45,079 nucleotides of DNA, from positions 1 to 45,079 of IMG/VR virus record IMGVR_UViG_3300045930_000092. The stretch is one strand, 5' to 3'. Each line of letters starts with the position of its first letter. Position 1 is the stretch's first letter. This document shows, piece after piece, positions 25,310-31,672 of the stretch. Source of the stretch: a virus. The notes below the pieces were generated by a model. It had not been told where the DNA came from. It did not search any database and worked only from the letters and a program-made list of their open reading frames with translations. The position numbers and the translations under genes are program-made.

Positions 25310-25340
25310 TGAAGTCCTCCCTCCCCGGAGGAAGTCAAAG

Positions 25341-25377
25341 CGAGAGCGCTGTGCAATTTGCATGGCGTTCTCGTTTT
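25341..25377 (+). terminator. Intrinsic terminator of cassette 1
   Basis: CGAGAGCGC (25341-25349) pairs with GCGTTCTCG (25365-25373, one G-U), followed by TTTT. Confidence 0.72.
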
Positions 25378-25401
25378 GCAAACATGGATTGTATTTTTTT
25401 C
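25371..25401 (+). promoter_or_regulatory. Decayed copy of cassette promoter
   Basis: Aligning at TCG and AAAC, this stretch keeps AAACATGG and TTGTAT of the promoter, but the GAGAAC part is replaced by a T-run. It overlaps the terminator of cassette 1 and lies 38 bases before intact copy 2. It is followed by a GC box, CCC then six G (25401-25409), like that at the left genome end. Confidence 0.4.
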
Positions 25402-25438
25402 CCGGGGGGAGATTTCCGAAAACCGGCTTTATATTACG

Positions 25439-25469
25439 TCGCGAAATAAACATGGCATGTAATGACAAC
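25439..25469 (+). promoter_or_regulatory. Cassette promoter copy 2
   Basis: TCGCG, AAAC and TGTAATGACAAC (one change from the common GAGAAC). It precedes the 45-residue gene at 25488 and follows TTATATTACG. Confidence 0.72.
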
Positions 25470-25487
25470 CAACTTTAGGAGACAACC

Positions 25488-25625
25488 ATGAAGACCAACA
25501 TCAACATCATGGCCGCCAAGACCGAGATTGCCGACACCGCGTACTTCGCGTACTGCTGTGGCGTCGCTCTCGTCAAGACGGCCACCGGAGTGACCAAGCT
25601 CACCTGGAAGACCCTCAAGAAGTAG
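25488..25625 (+). CDS. 45-residue cassette protein, weakly hydrophobic
   Basis: ATG 25488 follows TTAGGAG. A short N-terminal helix (NINIMAAKTEIADTAY) leads into a weakly hydrophobic helix (FAYCCGVALVKTATGVTKL) with two adjacent cysteines and a lysine-rich end. It sits in its own promoter-terminator unit (25439 and 25631), which is the main evidence that it is expressed. No family recognised. Confidence 0.68.
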   Translation: MKTNINIMAAKTEIADTAYFAYCCGVALVKTATGVTKLTWKTLKK

Positions 25626-25630
25626 TCAAG

Positions 25631-25658
25631 ATAGAGTCCTACCCGGGCTCTATTTTTT
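25631..25658 (+). terminator. Intrinsic terminator of cassette 2
   Basis: ATAGAGTCC pairs with GGGCTCTAT around the loop TACCC, followed by TTTTT. The next promoter copy starts at the end of the T-run. Confidence 0.75.
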
Positions 25659-25688
25659 CGCGCAGAAAACACGGCTTCTAATGAGAAC
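25658..25688 (+). promoter_or_regulatory. Cassette promoter copy 3
   Basis: TCGCG, AAAC and TCTAATGAGAAC, with the leader continuing as CCCCT before the ribosome site of the gene at 25709. The G of TGTAAT is C here. Confidence 0.74.
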
Positions 25689-25708
25689 CCCCTACCAAAG
25701 GAGCCAAA

Positions 25709-25903
25709 ATGCTCAACCTTTACCGCAAGTCTCAGGCAGCCCAGATCAACTGGATCCGCAGTCACCCCGTGCAGTACGTCGTCCTCAACGCGACACTGCT
25801 GGCAGCTCTGTGGGTCTACGTCGAGTACAAGGACCGTCAGAGGCAGCGCGAGTTTGAAACCATCGCCCCCGAGATTGAAGCCCTCAAGAACGAGACCCTC
25901 TAA
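25709..25903 (+). CDS. 64-residue single-pass membrane protein
   Basis: ATG 25709 follows AAAGGAG. An amphipathic start (NLYRKSQAAQINWIRSH) leads to a transmembrane segment (VQYVVLNATLLAALWVYVEY) and a charged cytoplasmic-type helix (RQRQREFETIAPEIEALKNE). Its stop codon lies inside the loop of its own terminator hairpin. Third unit of the cassette array; function unknown. Confidence 0.73.
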   Translation: MLNLYRKSQAAQINWIRSHPVQYVVLNATLLAALWVYVEYKDRQRQREFETIAPEIEALKNETL

Positions 25904-25919
25904 CCAGGGTTTCGTTTTT
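25891..25919 (+). terminator. Intrinsic terminator of cassette 3
   Basis: CGAGACCC pairs with GGGTTTCG around a loop containing the TAA stop, followed by TTTTT. Promoter copy 4 starts at the last T. Confidence 0.75.
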
Positions 25920-25949
25920 CGCGTAGAAAACATCGGTTGTAATGAGAAT
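25919..25949 (+). promoter_or_regulatory. Cassette promoter copy 4
   Basis: TCGCG, AAAC and TGTAATGAGAAT; drives the gene at 25982 through a leader of about 35 bases containing TTAGGAGAAG. Confidence 0.74.
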
Positions 25950-25981
25950 CCTCTCACACACAACAGTTAGGAGAAGTAGCC

Positions 25982-26176
25982 ATGAAGGACAAGCTCATCA
26001 AGGTCAAGAACCACGTCATCAAGCACCGCGTCGCTTACGGCGTCGGCGCCGCCATCACCACGGTGGCCGTCGTCGTCACGAAGCGCGCGCAGGAGTGGCA
26101 CGAGTTCGCGACCGAGGAGGGCGTGTACGACGCCTACACCACCGGCGTTGTGGTCGAGGAGACCATCAACAACTAA
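25982..26176 (+). CDS. 64-residue single-pass membrane protein
   Basis: A basic N-terminus (KDKLIKVKNHVIKHR) precedes one hydrophobic helix (VAYGVGAAITTVAVVVT) and an acidic C-terminus ending VVVEETINN. The topology is likely N-terminus inside. It is flanked by promoter copy 4 and a terminator at 26178. No family recognised. Confidence 0.73.
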   Translation: MKDKLIKVKNHVIKHRVAYGVGAAITTVAVVVTKRAQEWHEFATEEGVYDAYTTGVVVEETINN

Positions 26177-26177
26177 G

Positions 26178-26208
26178 GGAGAGGCCGCAAACGCGGCCTT
26201 TCTCTTTT
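26178..26208 (+). terminator. Intrinsic terminator of cassette 4
   Basis: GAGAGGCCGC pairs with GCGGCC and then TCTC across a small bulge; loop AAAC; TTTT follows and runs into promoter copy 5. Confidence 0.74.
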
Positions 26209-26238
26209 CGCGGGGAAAACACCGGTTGTAATGAGAAC
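26208..26238 (+). promoter_or_regulatory. Cassette promoter copy 5
   Basis: TCGCG, AAAC and TGTAATGAGAAC, an exact match to the shared parts. It precedes the gene at 26262. Confidence 0.76.
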
Positions 26239-26261
26239 ATCCCCAATCACAGGAGTCACCC

Positions 26262-26453
26262 ATGAACCGATTCTTCGAGAACCTCAAGCATGAGGCCGAG
26301 CAGAACCCGACACTCACCCTTGGCATTGGAACCGCCTTCCTGGCCGCACTAGGAAAGCTGATCCAGGCCCATGGTGAGTCCGCGGGCTCGCGCGCCTACG
26401 CGAAGCAGGTGAACCACCGAATCAAGATGGACCGACGCCGCCGAACCCGGTAG
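26262..26453 (+). CDS. 63-residue membrane-associated basic protein
   Basis: ATG 26262 follows AGGAG. The product has an amphipathic start, a hydrophobic stretch (LTLGIGTAFLAALGKLIQA) and a very basic C-terminus (VNHRIKMDRRRRTR). The last part could bind nucleic acid or membrane phosphates. Fifth unit of the array; function unknown. Confidence 0.72.
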   Translation: MNRFFENLKHEAEQNPTLTLGIGTAFLAALGKLIQAHGESAGSRAYAKQVNHRIKMDRRRRTR

Positions 26454-26460
26454 TGCTCAG

Positions 26461-26487
26461 GAGAGAACCCACACGGGTTTTCTCTTT
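26461..26487 (+). terminator. Intrinsic terminator of cassette 5
   Basis: GAGAGAACCC pairs with GGGTTTTCTC (one G-U) around ACAC, then TTT. Confidence 0.75.
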
Positions 26488-26517
26488 CGCGAAAAAAACA
26501 TGGCCTGTAATGAGAAC
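26487..26517 (+). promoter_or_regulatory. Cassette promoter copy 6
   Basis: TCGCG, AAAC and TGTAATGAGAAC; the leader continues CCCCT and reaches AAAGGAATC before ATG 26538. Confidence 0.76.
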
Positions 26518-26537
26518 CCCCTATCAAAGGAATCATC

Positions 26538-26714
26538 ATGCAGATCATCAGCAAGACCATCACCGTTGCTCTTGATGCCACGACCCTCATCGGTCGCGCG
26601 TACGCCGAGATCCACAATGCAGAGGTCCGTTCAGAAATGGACGAGATCACTGCGGAGATCCAGGCACTTCGCGCCCGTCGGTCGGAGCTCAAGGCCACGC
26701 TGGTTCAGCTGTAG
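26538..26714 (+). CDS. 58-residue helical protein
   Basis: ATG 26538 is supported by AAAGGA. The product (MQIISKTITVALDATTLIGR, then a charged helix EIQALRARRSELKATL) looks like a short beta segment with a coiled coil, without a clear membrane span. It is bounded by promoter copy 6 and the terminator at 26721. Function unknown. Confidence 0.7.
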   Translation: MQIISKTITVALDATTLIGRAYAEIHNAEVRSEMDEITAEIQALRARRSELKATLVQL

Positions 26715-26720
26715 AACTCA

Positions 26721-26750
26721 TGAGGACCTGCTAACACAGGTTCTCATTTT
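26721..26750 (+). terminator. Intrinsic terminator of cassette 6
   Basis: TGAGGACCTG pairs with CAGGTTCTCA (one G-U) around CTAACA, followed by TTTT. The 3' arm GGTTCTCA is complementary to the conserved leader TGAGAACC. Confidence 0.76.
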
Positions 26751-26780
26751 CGCGTAAAATACACGGCTTGTAATGAGAAC
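26750..26780 (+). promoter_or_regulatory. Cassette promoter copy 7
   Basis: TCGCG, then TAAAATACACGG and TGTAATGAGAAC followed by CCCCT. It precedes the gene at 26804. Confidence 0.76.
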
Positions 26781-26803
26781 CCCCTGAAAACTAGGAGACC
26801 ATT

Positions 26804-26941
26804 ATGAACCGTATTCGTAAGCCCCTTCAGATCCTCGCCGCCATCAAGTACGAGCGCGAGATCAAGAAGAGCCAGAAGAAGATCGGCCAGTACGTCTACA
26901 ACCCTCAGACGGAAATCACGATCACCAGCACGAGCTGGTAA
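26804..26941 (+). CDS. 45-residue basic cassette protein
   Basis: ATG 26804 follows TAGGAGACC. The product is lysine/arginine-rich in its first half (LAAIKYEREIKKSQKKIGQY) and ends in a short beta-prone tail (TEITITSTSW). No membrane span. Seventh unit of the array, with promoter copy 7 and a terminator just after the stop. Function unknown. Confidence 0.68.
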   Translation: MNRIRKPLQILAAIKYEREIKKSQKKIGQYVYNPQTEITITSTSW

Positions 26942-26970
26942 AGAGGTAAGCCCACACGGGCTTTCTCTTT
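26941..26970 (+). terminator. Intrinsic terminator of cassette 7
   Basis: AAGCCC pairs with GGGCTT around ACAC, extended by AGAG with CTCT across a bulge; TTT follows. The first base overlaps the stop codon. Confidence 0.68.
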
Positions 26971-27000
26971 CGCGTAAAATACATCAGTTGTAATGAGAAG
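26970..27000 (+). promoter_or_regulatory. Cassette promoter copy 8 (drives an RNA)
   Basis: TCGCG, TAAAATACATC and TGTAATGAGAAG. Unlike the other copies it is not followed by a ribosome site and normal gene but by the structured stretch 26995-27088. Confidence 0.74.
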
Positions 27001-27088
27001 GAAGTAGCGCGATGCGAATGTAGTCGCTTCCAACAAGCGACCGCTCTCGAAACAGTTCGACACTCGTTTCGAGCCTTCTCTTTTTCTA
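26995..27088 (+). ncRNA. Structured small RNA with closing stem and terminator
   Basis: The stretch begins GAGAAGG (26995-27001) and ends CCTTCTC (27074-27080), a perfect 7-pair closing stem, followed by TTTTTCT. Inside are a 7-pair hairpin GTCGCTT/AAGCGAC (27023-27041, loop CCAAC) and an 8-pair hairpin CTCGAAAC/GTTTCGAG (27046-27073). A CGC/GCG mini-stem near 27007-27016 would complete a four-arm shape of 86 bases. The only frame inside is ATGCGAATGTAG (Met-Arg-Met-stop), with no clear ribosome site. The size resembles a tRNA, but U33 and a correct T-arm are missing. I infer a phage small RNA. Confidence 0.65.
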
Positions 27089-27115
27089 TTTATCGCTCTA
27101 GTAGAAAGGCAGGAA

Positions 27116-27274
27116 ATGCAGCAAAAGAAGGCCTCCCGCGTGTTCACGATCACGCTGGTGTACGAGAACAATCTCACGCGTGACGTCCGAGTCCGGGCCA
27201 AGTCACGAGAGGTCGCGGAACAGCGCGCGATGAAGCGCAACCCGAACGCGATCGGAATCCGTCGTGCGCCGTAG
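27116..27274 (+). CDS. 52-residue basic protein
   Basis: ATG 27116 follows AAAGGCAGGAA. The sequence reads like one beta-hairpin and a helix (RVFTITLVYENNLTRDVRVR, then SREVAEQRAMKRNPNAIGIR). No promoter copy stands directly before it, so it probably relies on read-through from copy 8. Small proteins of this style are common in actinophages; no function is known to me. The next gene starts within its last codons. Confidence 0.66.
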   Translation: MQQKKASRVFTITLVYENNLTRDVRVRAKSREVAEQRAMKRNPNAIGIRRAP

Positions 27275-27449
27275 GCATAGGCGCATCATCATCGAGAGCC
27301 GGATCCCTCTTCGGGAGGATCTGCGTGTCGTCTCGGTGAAAGAAGAGCGTGACTACGACGCTCTGAACCTCATCATCGATGTGTCCATGTTCATCATCAC
27401 TGGTGGACTGTGGGCCTTCTGGATCCTCGTGCGCGAGCTGCGCCGATGA
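27264..27449 (+). CDS. 61-residue single-pass membrane protein
   Basis: Starts at GTG 27264, inside the end of the previous gene. An arginine-rich N-terminus (RRRHRRIIIESR) is followed after ~25 residues by a transmembrane helix (LIIDVSMFIITGGLWAFWIL) and a short basic tail. The positive N-terminus predicts it stays inside. Function unknown. Confidence 0.66.
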   Translation: MRRRHRRIIIESRIPLREDLRVVSVKEERDYDALNLIIDVSMFIITGGLWAFWILVRELRR

Positions 27450-27514
27450 GGGTCAACTACGCAGCGCTGTTCGTGCTGTACATCTGGTCGTACCTACTAC
27501 TGACAAACCACTAG
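27446..27514 (+). CDS. 22-residue membrane peptide
   Basis: ATG 27446 overlaps the previous TGA (ATGA junction). The product is nearly all one hydrophobic helix (AALFVLYIWSYLLLT). Overlap with a translated gene favours coupled translation, but such a short frame could be chance. Confidence 0.42.
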   Translation: MRVNYAALFVLYIWSYLLLTNH

Positions 27515-27538
27515 GGACAAGGTAAGGAGAACCCCCTA

Positions 27539-28381
27539 ATGAACATCCCTGGTCTACAGCAGGCGGTTGGTCGGTTCATATCCGACAACGCCTCGACCAT
27601 TCTCACGGCAGGTGGTGTCATCGGCACCGTCCTGACCGCAACGCTCGCTGCGAAGGCGGGCGGTAGCGCCATGCTCCGTATCGACATGAAGGAGCGCGAG
27701 GACTTCTGGCTGGCTCGGGCAGTGGCCGAGGAGGACTCGAACGATCCCCTCACCGACGCAGAGCTCGAAGAGCTGACCCAGGCGAACAAGCTCTCGAAGG
27801 TCGAGAAGCTCAAGATCGCTGCGCCGCTGTTCATCCCGCCCGTCATCATCGGCACCCTCACGGTCGCCAGCATCGTGATGTCGAATCAGATCTCGGCCAA
27901 ACGTGCCGCAGCCCTGGCAGGGGCATACGCCTTGTCCGAGCAGCGCTGGGCCGACTACAAGGAGCGGGTGGAGCAGAAGCTCACGAAGCCCAAGCGCGAG
28001 CAGCTCGAGACGGAGATCGCAGAGGACCGGATGAACGTCAACCCGCCGACGGCGCAGGAGATCATCCTGGTCGGAAGCGGCGAGGTCCTGTGCTACGACA
28101 TGTACAGCGACCGGTACTTCAACAGCACGGCTGAGAAGATCCGGGCGGGGCAGAACAAGATCAACGAAGAGCTGTTCCAGTCGCAGTACGCCAGCCTGAG
28201 CGCCTTCTACGACTACGTCGGCCTGCCACCGACCGGTTTCAGCAACGACGTCGGCTGGAACATGGCGACGACGGGGGCCTGCGAAGTCAGGATCACGGCG
28301 CACAAGTCGCCTGACGACAAGCCGTGCCTGGCGTTCGACTTCGTCGTGCCGCCGAGGCCGGAGTACGTACAGAACTACTGA
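27539..28381 (+). CDS. DUF6353-like membrane protein, copy 1
   Basis: A 280-residue protein whose leader is GGAGAACCCCCTA, the same word that follows the cassette promoters. Two hydrophobic segments (ASTILTAGGVIGTVLTATLA and LFIPPVIIGTLTVASIVM) flank a charged stretch. After them comes a conserved region: AGAYALSEQRWADYKERVEQ, EEIL-type QEIILVGSGEVLCYDMYSDR, and a C-terminal DYVGLPPTGFSNDVGWN. I recall this profile as DUF6353, found in phages of Gram-positive hosts. A paralogue lies at 30740. Role unknown; the fold suggests a membrane anchor with a cytoplasmic domain. Confidence 0.72.
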   Translation: MNIPGLQQAVGRFISDNASTILTAGGVIGTVLTATLAAKAGGSAMLRIDMKEREDFWLARAVAEEDSNDPLTDAELEELTQANKLSKVEKLKIAAPLFIPPVIIGTLTVASIVMSNQISAKRAAALAGAYALSEQRWADYKERVEQKLTKPKREQLETEIAEDRMNVNPPTAQEIILVGSGEVLCYDMYSDRYFNSTAEKIRAGQNKINEELFQSQYASLSAFYDYVGLPPTGFSNDVGWNMATTGACEVRITAHKSPDDKPCLAFDFVVPPRPEYVQNY

Positions 28382-28584
28382 TGCGTCTCGTGATAACGGA
28401 GGCGGGCCTGGCCATTGTGGTCGGGTCCGTCACCTTCATTCCCAACCACATCACCAAGGCTGTGTTCACAGGCGCAGTCGGTGCCATCGCCCTGGCATAT
28501 TCTGCCAAGGAGTACGGCTACCACCACAGCGAGAAGCACCTGTATCTCGATCGCATACAAATAAGGGAAGGTCAAGAGCAATGA
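28381..28584 (+). CDS. 67-residue membrane protein
   Basis: ATG 28381 overlaps the previous stop. Two short hydrophobic stretches (ITEAGLAIVVGSVTFI and AVFTGAVGAIALAYSA) precede a His-rich polar end (YGYHHSEKHLYLDRIQI). It belongs to the run of membrane genes after the DUF6353-like copy 1. Not recognised. Confidence 0.62.
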   Translation: MRLVITEAGLAIVVGSVTFIPNHITKAVFTGAVGAIALAYSAKEYGYHHSEKHLYLDRIQIREGQEQ

Positions 28585-28736
28585 GATTTGCAATCGCGAT
28601 TCACCCCAAGGTCCTGATGACCTGGGCGGTCGTCGGGCTCGTGGGCCACGTGGTCAAGAGCCGTCTGGAGAAGAAGCCGGTCGAGGCTTCCAACGAGGAG
28701 ATCACCACGGAGTACGTGCCGAGGGAAGCCGCATGA
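28581..28736 (+). CDS. 51-residue membrane protein
   Basis: ATG 28581 overlaps the previous stop by 4 bases (ATGA), and its own stop overlaps the next start in the same way. A hydrophobic segment (VLMTWAVVGLVGHVV) is followed by a polar tail (EASNEEITTEYVPREAA). Tight coupling on both sides supports translation. Function unknown. Confidence 0.62.
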   Translation: MRFAIAIHPKVLMTWAVVGLVGHVVKSRLEKKPVEASNEEITTEYVPREAA

Positions 28737-29440
28737 TCAAGAAGCGCATCCGGTACCAGGGAACCGACGGCATGGTGGAGGAGGACTTCTACTTCCACCT
28801 CTCCAAGGTCGATCTCCTCGCGATGGAGGCGAAGCACGAGAAGATCGGCGGGATCAAGGGCTACTACGAGAAGGTCATGGCCAGCGGCGACTCGGAGCAG
28901 GCCCTCGATCTCGTCAAGTGGTTCATCGTCTCCTCCTACGGCGAGCGCACCGAGCAGGGACGCCATCTCAAGAACGAGCGTCTCCGTGAGGAGTTCGTCG
29001 GCGGCGACGCCTTCTCGGAGCTGTTCCTCGAGCTGGGGCAGGATGCCGATAAGGCGGCCCAGTTCATCAACGGTCTCGTGCCCGCGGATCTCGCAGCCGA
29101 GGTGGCCAAGATGACGGAGCAGCAGCGGGCAGCTGCGATGGGGCCGCGTCCGGCGGTCACACAGTCGAACGTGTTCGAGAAGGAATCGGCTCCCGATGCG
29201 CCGAACCTGCGGACGAGCATCCGAGAGGAGATCGACACGCTCCCGCCCGAACAAGGTGGTCCCGAACCTGCGGGCTACGTCCCAACGGAGTCCATGGCGT
29301 CACCGCCCGAGGGCGCACTCGGCACCACGCCTGCCGCACGCACCATCACCAAGGCCGAGGCCGAAGAGATGGACGCACACGAACTGCAGCGCGGTCTGAT
29401 CGAAGGGAAGATCACGATCGCCAGCAACGAGCTCTCCTAA
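28733..29440 (+). CDS. Conserved phage protein, helical, function unknown
   Basis: A 235-residue protein. The first ~130 residues are conserved in character: EEDFYFHLSKVDLLAMEAKH, then LVKWFIVSSYGERTEQGRHL and FSELFLELGQDADKAAQFIN. The pattern recalls tail-assembly-chaperone-like phage proteins, but its place in the middle region does not support that role. The last ~100 residues are Pro/Glu-rich and disordered. A terminator (29457) follows. Confidence 0.6.
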   Translation: MIKKRIRYQGTDGMVEEDFYFHLSKVDLLAMEAKHEKIGGIKGYYEKVMASGDSEQALDLVKWFIVSSYGERTEQGRHLKNERLREEFVGGDAFSELFLELGQDADKAAQFINGLVPADLAAEVAKMTEQQRAAAMGPRPAVTQSNVFEKESAPDAPNLRTSIREEIDTLPPEQGGPEPAGYVPTESMASPPEGALGTTPAARTITKAEAEEMDAHELQRGLIEGKITIASNELS

Positions 29441-29445
29441 GGAGA

Positions 29446-29490
29446 GGGGGTTCTCAGCCCGGGGGTGCAGTACCGGCCCCCGGGTCCCTT
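29446..29490 (+). terminator. Intrinsic terminator preceded by leader-complementary word
   Basis: CCCGGGGG (29458-29465) pairs with CCCCCGGG (29477-29484), followed by a weak T-tract. Just before it, GGGGGTTCTCA (29446-29456) is the exact complement of TGAGAACCCCC found in four cassette leaders. Confidence 0.68.
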
Positions 29491-29494
29491 TCTG

Positions 29495-29525
29495 TCGCGA
29501 AGGAAACACCGCATATAATGAGAAC
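29495..29525 (+). promoter_or_regulatory. Cassette promoter copy 9
   Basis: TCGCG, AAAC and TATAATGAGAAC, then CCCCT. Here the -10-like word is a perfect TATAAT. It drives the gene at 29547, about 2.5 kb from the main array. Confidence 0.78.
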
Positions 29526-29546
29526 CCCCTATTCAAGGAGTAGTTC

Positions 29547-29825
29547 ATGTTTGAAATGCCGAAGAACCCACGAGAGTGGACGCAGTTCCTCACCACTCGC
29601 GCAATTGCTGCGGGTTGGACCATAATCCTTCGCCACATCATCGAAAACCACACAGATTGGGACGAGGACAGTATGACTGTCCGCGCCTCGACCTATGTGG
29701 CTGGAGAGCTTGTTGCGTCGGCCGTGCAGTCCGACACCGATGCCGTTGTCGATTGGGCGTGGATCCGCGTCGACACGTGGCGTGTCAAGCGTCAGAACCG
29801 CAAGAACAAGGCCAAGAAGAAGTGA
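29547..29825 (+). CDS. 92-residue cassette protein
   Basis: ATG 29547 follows AAGGAG. The product begins with a tryptophan-containing helix (NPREWTQFLTTRAIAAGWTI), a central beta-prone part (MTVRASTYVAGELVAS) and a lysine-rich end (RQNRKNKAKKK). It forms a complete unit with promoter copy 9 and the terminator at 29833. Family not recognised. Confidence 0.7.
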   Translation: MFEMPKNPREWTQFLTTRAIAAGWTIILRHIIENHTDWDEDSMTVRASTYVAGELVASAVQSDTDAVVDWAWIRVDTWRVKRQNRKNKAKKK

Positions 29826-29832
29826 ACTCACC

Positions 29833-29862
29833 AGGAGAACCGACACAGGTTCTCCTTTTCTT
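29833..29862 (+). terminator. Intrinsic terminator of the 29547 unit
   Basis: AGGAGAACC pairs with GGTTCTCCT around GACACA, followed by TTTTC. Confidence 0.76.
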
Positions 29863-29876
29863 TCTCAAAGGACACT

Positions 29877-30515
29877 ATGGAAGCCAACTTTCCGCCAAAC
29901 AGCAGGGCCTCGAAGGAGCGAACCTCTGCTCCGAGAGAGCCGCGCAAGCGGGTCACTGAGGCCGATGTTGTCCGGAGGAAGCCGTCGCTGGGAAAGAAGT
30001 TCGCCCAGACCTTCATCGGCGGTGATGCCCGGACAGCGTGGGACTACATGATCTTCGACGTGGGCATACCAGAGGCCCGGGACGTGATAGTCAACGTTCT
30101 GCAGGGTGGGATCGAGCGGTTCTTCACCGGGGGCGTCACACGTGGGCGTCCGTCTCCATACAACCCGCTCGGCCGCATCGACTACGGGGCATATTCCCGT
30201 GGTCCTCAGCGGGACGATCGTCCTCCGCTTCCCACGCAGCGTCAGCTGTCGAGGCAGGCACGAGCTCGTCACGACTTCGACGAGATCATCCTGCAGACAC
30301 GTGGGGATGCCGAAGAAGTCCTCAGCAGCATGCGCGAGATCCTCGACTCTCAGTACGAGGTCGTGACCGTCGCAGACCTGTACGAGCTCGTCGGAACCGA
30401 GCCCACTCATGTCGACACGACATGGGGGTGGACAAACCTGAAGGGAGCGGGTGTCGCCCGGGTCCGAGGACTCGGATATCTGCTCGACCTCCCGGAGCCC
30501 GAGCACTTCCGATGA
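29877..30515 (+). CDS. Conserved phage protein (212 residues)
   Basis: An N-terminal basic disordered part is followed by SLGKKFAQTFIGGDARTAWD and, after an Arg/Pro linker, a C-terminal domain: FDEIILQTRGDAEEVLSSMR, YEVVTVADLYELVG, TTWGWTNLKGAGVARVRGLG. I recall the latter as a small domain conserved in phages of Gram-positive bacteria, without known function. Start ATG 29877 is preceded by CAAAGGACACT. The next gene overlaps its stop by 4 bases. Confidence 0.62.
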   Translation: MEANFPPNSRASKERTSAPREPRKRVTEADVVRRKPSLGKKFAQTFIGGDARTAWDYMIFDVGIPEARDVIVNVLQGGIERFFTGGVTRGRPSPYNPLGRIDYGAYSRGPQRDDRPPLPTQRQLSRQARARHDFDEIILQTRGDAEEVLSSMREILDSQYEVVTVADLYELVGTEPTHVDTTWGWTNLKGAGVARVRGLGYLLDLPEPEHFR

Positions 30516-30727
30516 CCTCCTTCGCACAGAAGGTGGAGGTTGTCAAGGCCATGTACGACAACGACACGTGGAGAGAGCGTGTCCAGGGGATGCCGGACGA
30601 TCAGATCATCGCGATCTACCTCCGGTTCATCGCCAATCCCAATCAACCACGACCCGAAACACCAGAAGCACTCGATATCGAACTCAACAAGAGCCCACAG
30701 AGCTACTCAGAGCTCCGGCTCTTCTGA
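30512..30727 (+). CDS. 71-residue conserved phage protein
   Basis: ATG 30512 overlaps the previous TGA. The core VEVVKAMYDNDTWRERVQGM followed by PDDQIIAIYLRFI is a short helical pattern seen in many phages of Gram-positive hosts. Role unknown. It is coupled to 29877 and followed closely by the second DUF6353-like gene. Confidence 0.62.
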   Translation: MTSFAQKVEVVKAMYDNDTWRERVQGMPDDQIIAIYLRFIANPNQPRPETPEALDIELNKSPQSYSELRLF

Positions 30728-30739
30728 CAAGGAGATGAA

Positions 30740-31672
30740 ATGAATCTGATTCCCACGGCGATCAGCCAGGGGGTGGCACGCGCAGGACTCAGCGCCAGCA
30801 AGAACGCCCCGGCGATCCTGTTCGGGGTTGGTGTTGCGGGCATGCTCGGCTCCACCGTTCTGGCCTGCAAGTCCACGCTCAAGCTCGACGAGACCCTTGA
30901 CAAGACGCGCAAGGAGCTCAAGCGAGTCAAGACCGCCACCGTGAACGGCTACACCGAGAAGGACCGCCGTCACGACATCGCCGTCACCTACCGTGACGGC
31001 ATCTTCAAGATCGTCAAGCTGTACGGCCCCTCGATTCTGATGGGAGCCGCAGCCATCGCCTGCCTGGCGAAATCGCACAACATCCTCGTGCGACGCAACG
31101 CCGCCATCAGCGCCGCCTACATGGCGGTACACGAGGCGTTCGAGAAGTACCGCAGCCGGGTTCGCGAGAAGTACGGCGTGGAGGAAGACCTCCGGATGAT
31201 GCACGACACCGAGCCGGTGGACATCATCAACGAGAAGGGCAACATCACGCACACGACGCGAGTGTCGGGTGAGCCCTCGCTGTACGCCCGGTTCTTCGAT
31301 CAGCTCTCGCCGGAGTGGACGGACGATCCGGACTACAACCTGGTCTGGCTCAAGAGCCAGCAGACCCGGTTCAACCATCTGCTGCATGCCCGCGGCCACG
31401 TGTTCCTCAACGAGGTCTACAAGGGCATCGGACTCGATCACACCGGGCCGGGTTCCGTCGTCGGCTGGGTCCTGACCAACGACGGCTCGACCGACAACTA
31501 CATCGACTTCGGGCTCTACGAGGACAACGAGAGCGCGAGGAACTTCGTCAACGGCCGGGAGAACGCTGTTCTCCTGGACTTCAACGTCGACGGGCTGATC
31601 TGGGATAAGCTCAGCAAGTCCAAGCAGCCCAGCCGTCCGCGTCCCGCCACGAGGCTCCAGTGGCAGAGCTAG
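30740..31672 (+). CDS. DUF6353-like membrane protein, copy 2
   Basis: A 310-residue paralogue of the 27539 product. It has the same order: hydrophobic segment 1 (APAILFGVGVAGMLGSTVLA), charged helix, hydrophobic segment 2 (LYGPSILMGAAAIACLAKSH), then AISAAYMAVHEAFEKYRSRV and a longer C-terminal region with HVFLNEVYKGIGLDHTGPGS, SVVGWVLTNDGS and a closing Asp-rich part. AAGGAG precedes ATG 30740. Two diverged copies in one phage suggest a hetero-oligomer or division of roles; that is inference. Confidence 0.7.
   Translation: MNLIPTAISQGVARAGLSASKNAPAILFGVGVAGMLGSTVLACKSTLKLDETLDKTRKELKRVKTATVNGYTEKDRRHDIAVTYRDGIFKIVKLYGPSILMGAAAIACLAKSHNILVRRNAAISAAYMAVHEAFEKYRSRVREKYGVEEDLRMMHDTEPVDIINEKGNITHTTRVSGEPSLYARFFDQLSPEWTDDPDYNLVWLKSQQTRFNHLLHARGHVFLNEVYKGIGLDHTGPGSVVGWVLTNDGSTDNYIDFGLYEDNESARNFVNGRENAVLLDFNVDGLIWDKLSKSKQPSRPRPATRLQWQS

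Noticed and set aside
26995-27080. tRNA gene
   Set aside because: The 7-pair outer stem and size fit, but the middle arm lacks U33 and a 7-base loop with a 5-pair stem, and the 3' arm has a 12-base loop rather than a T-arm.
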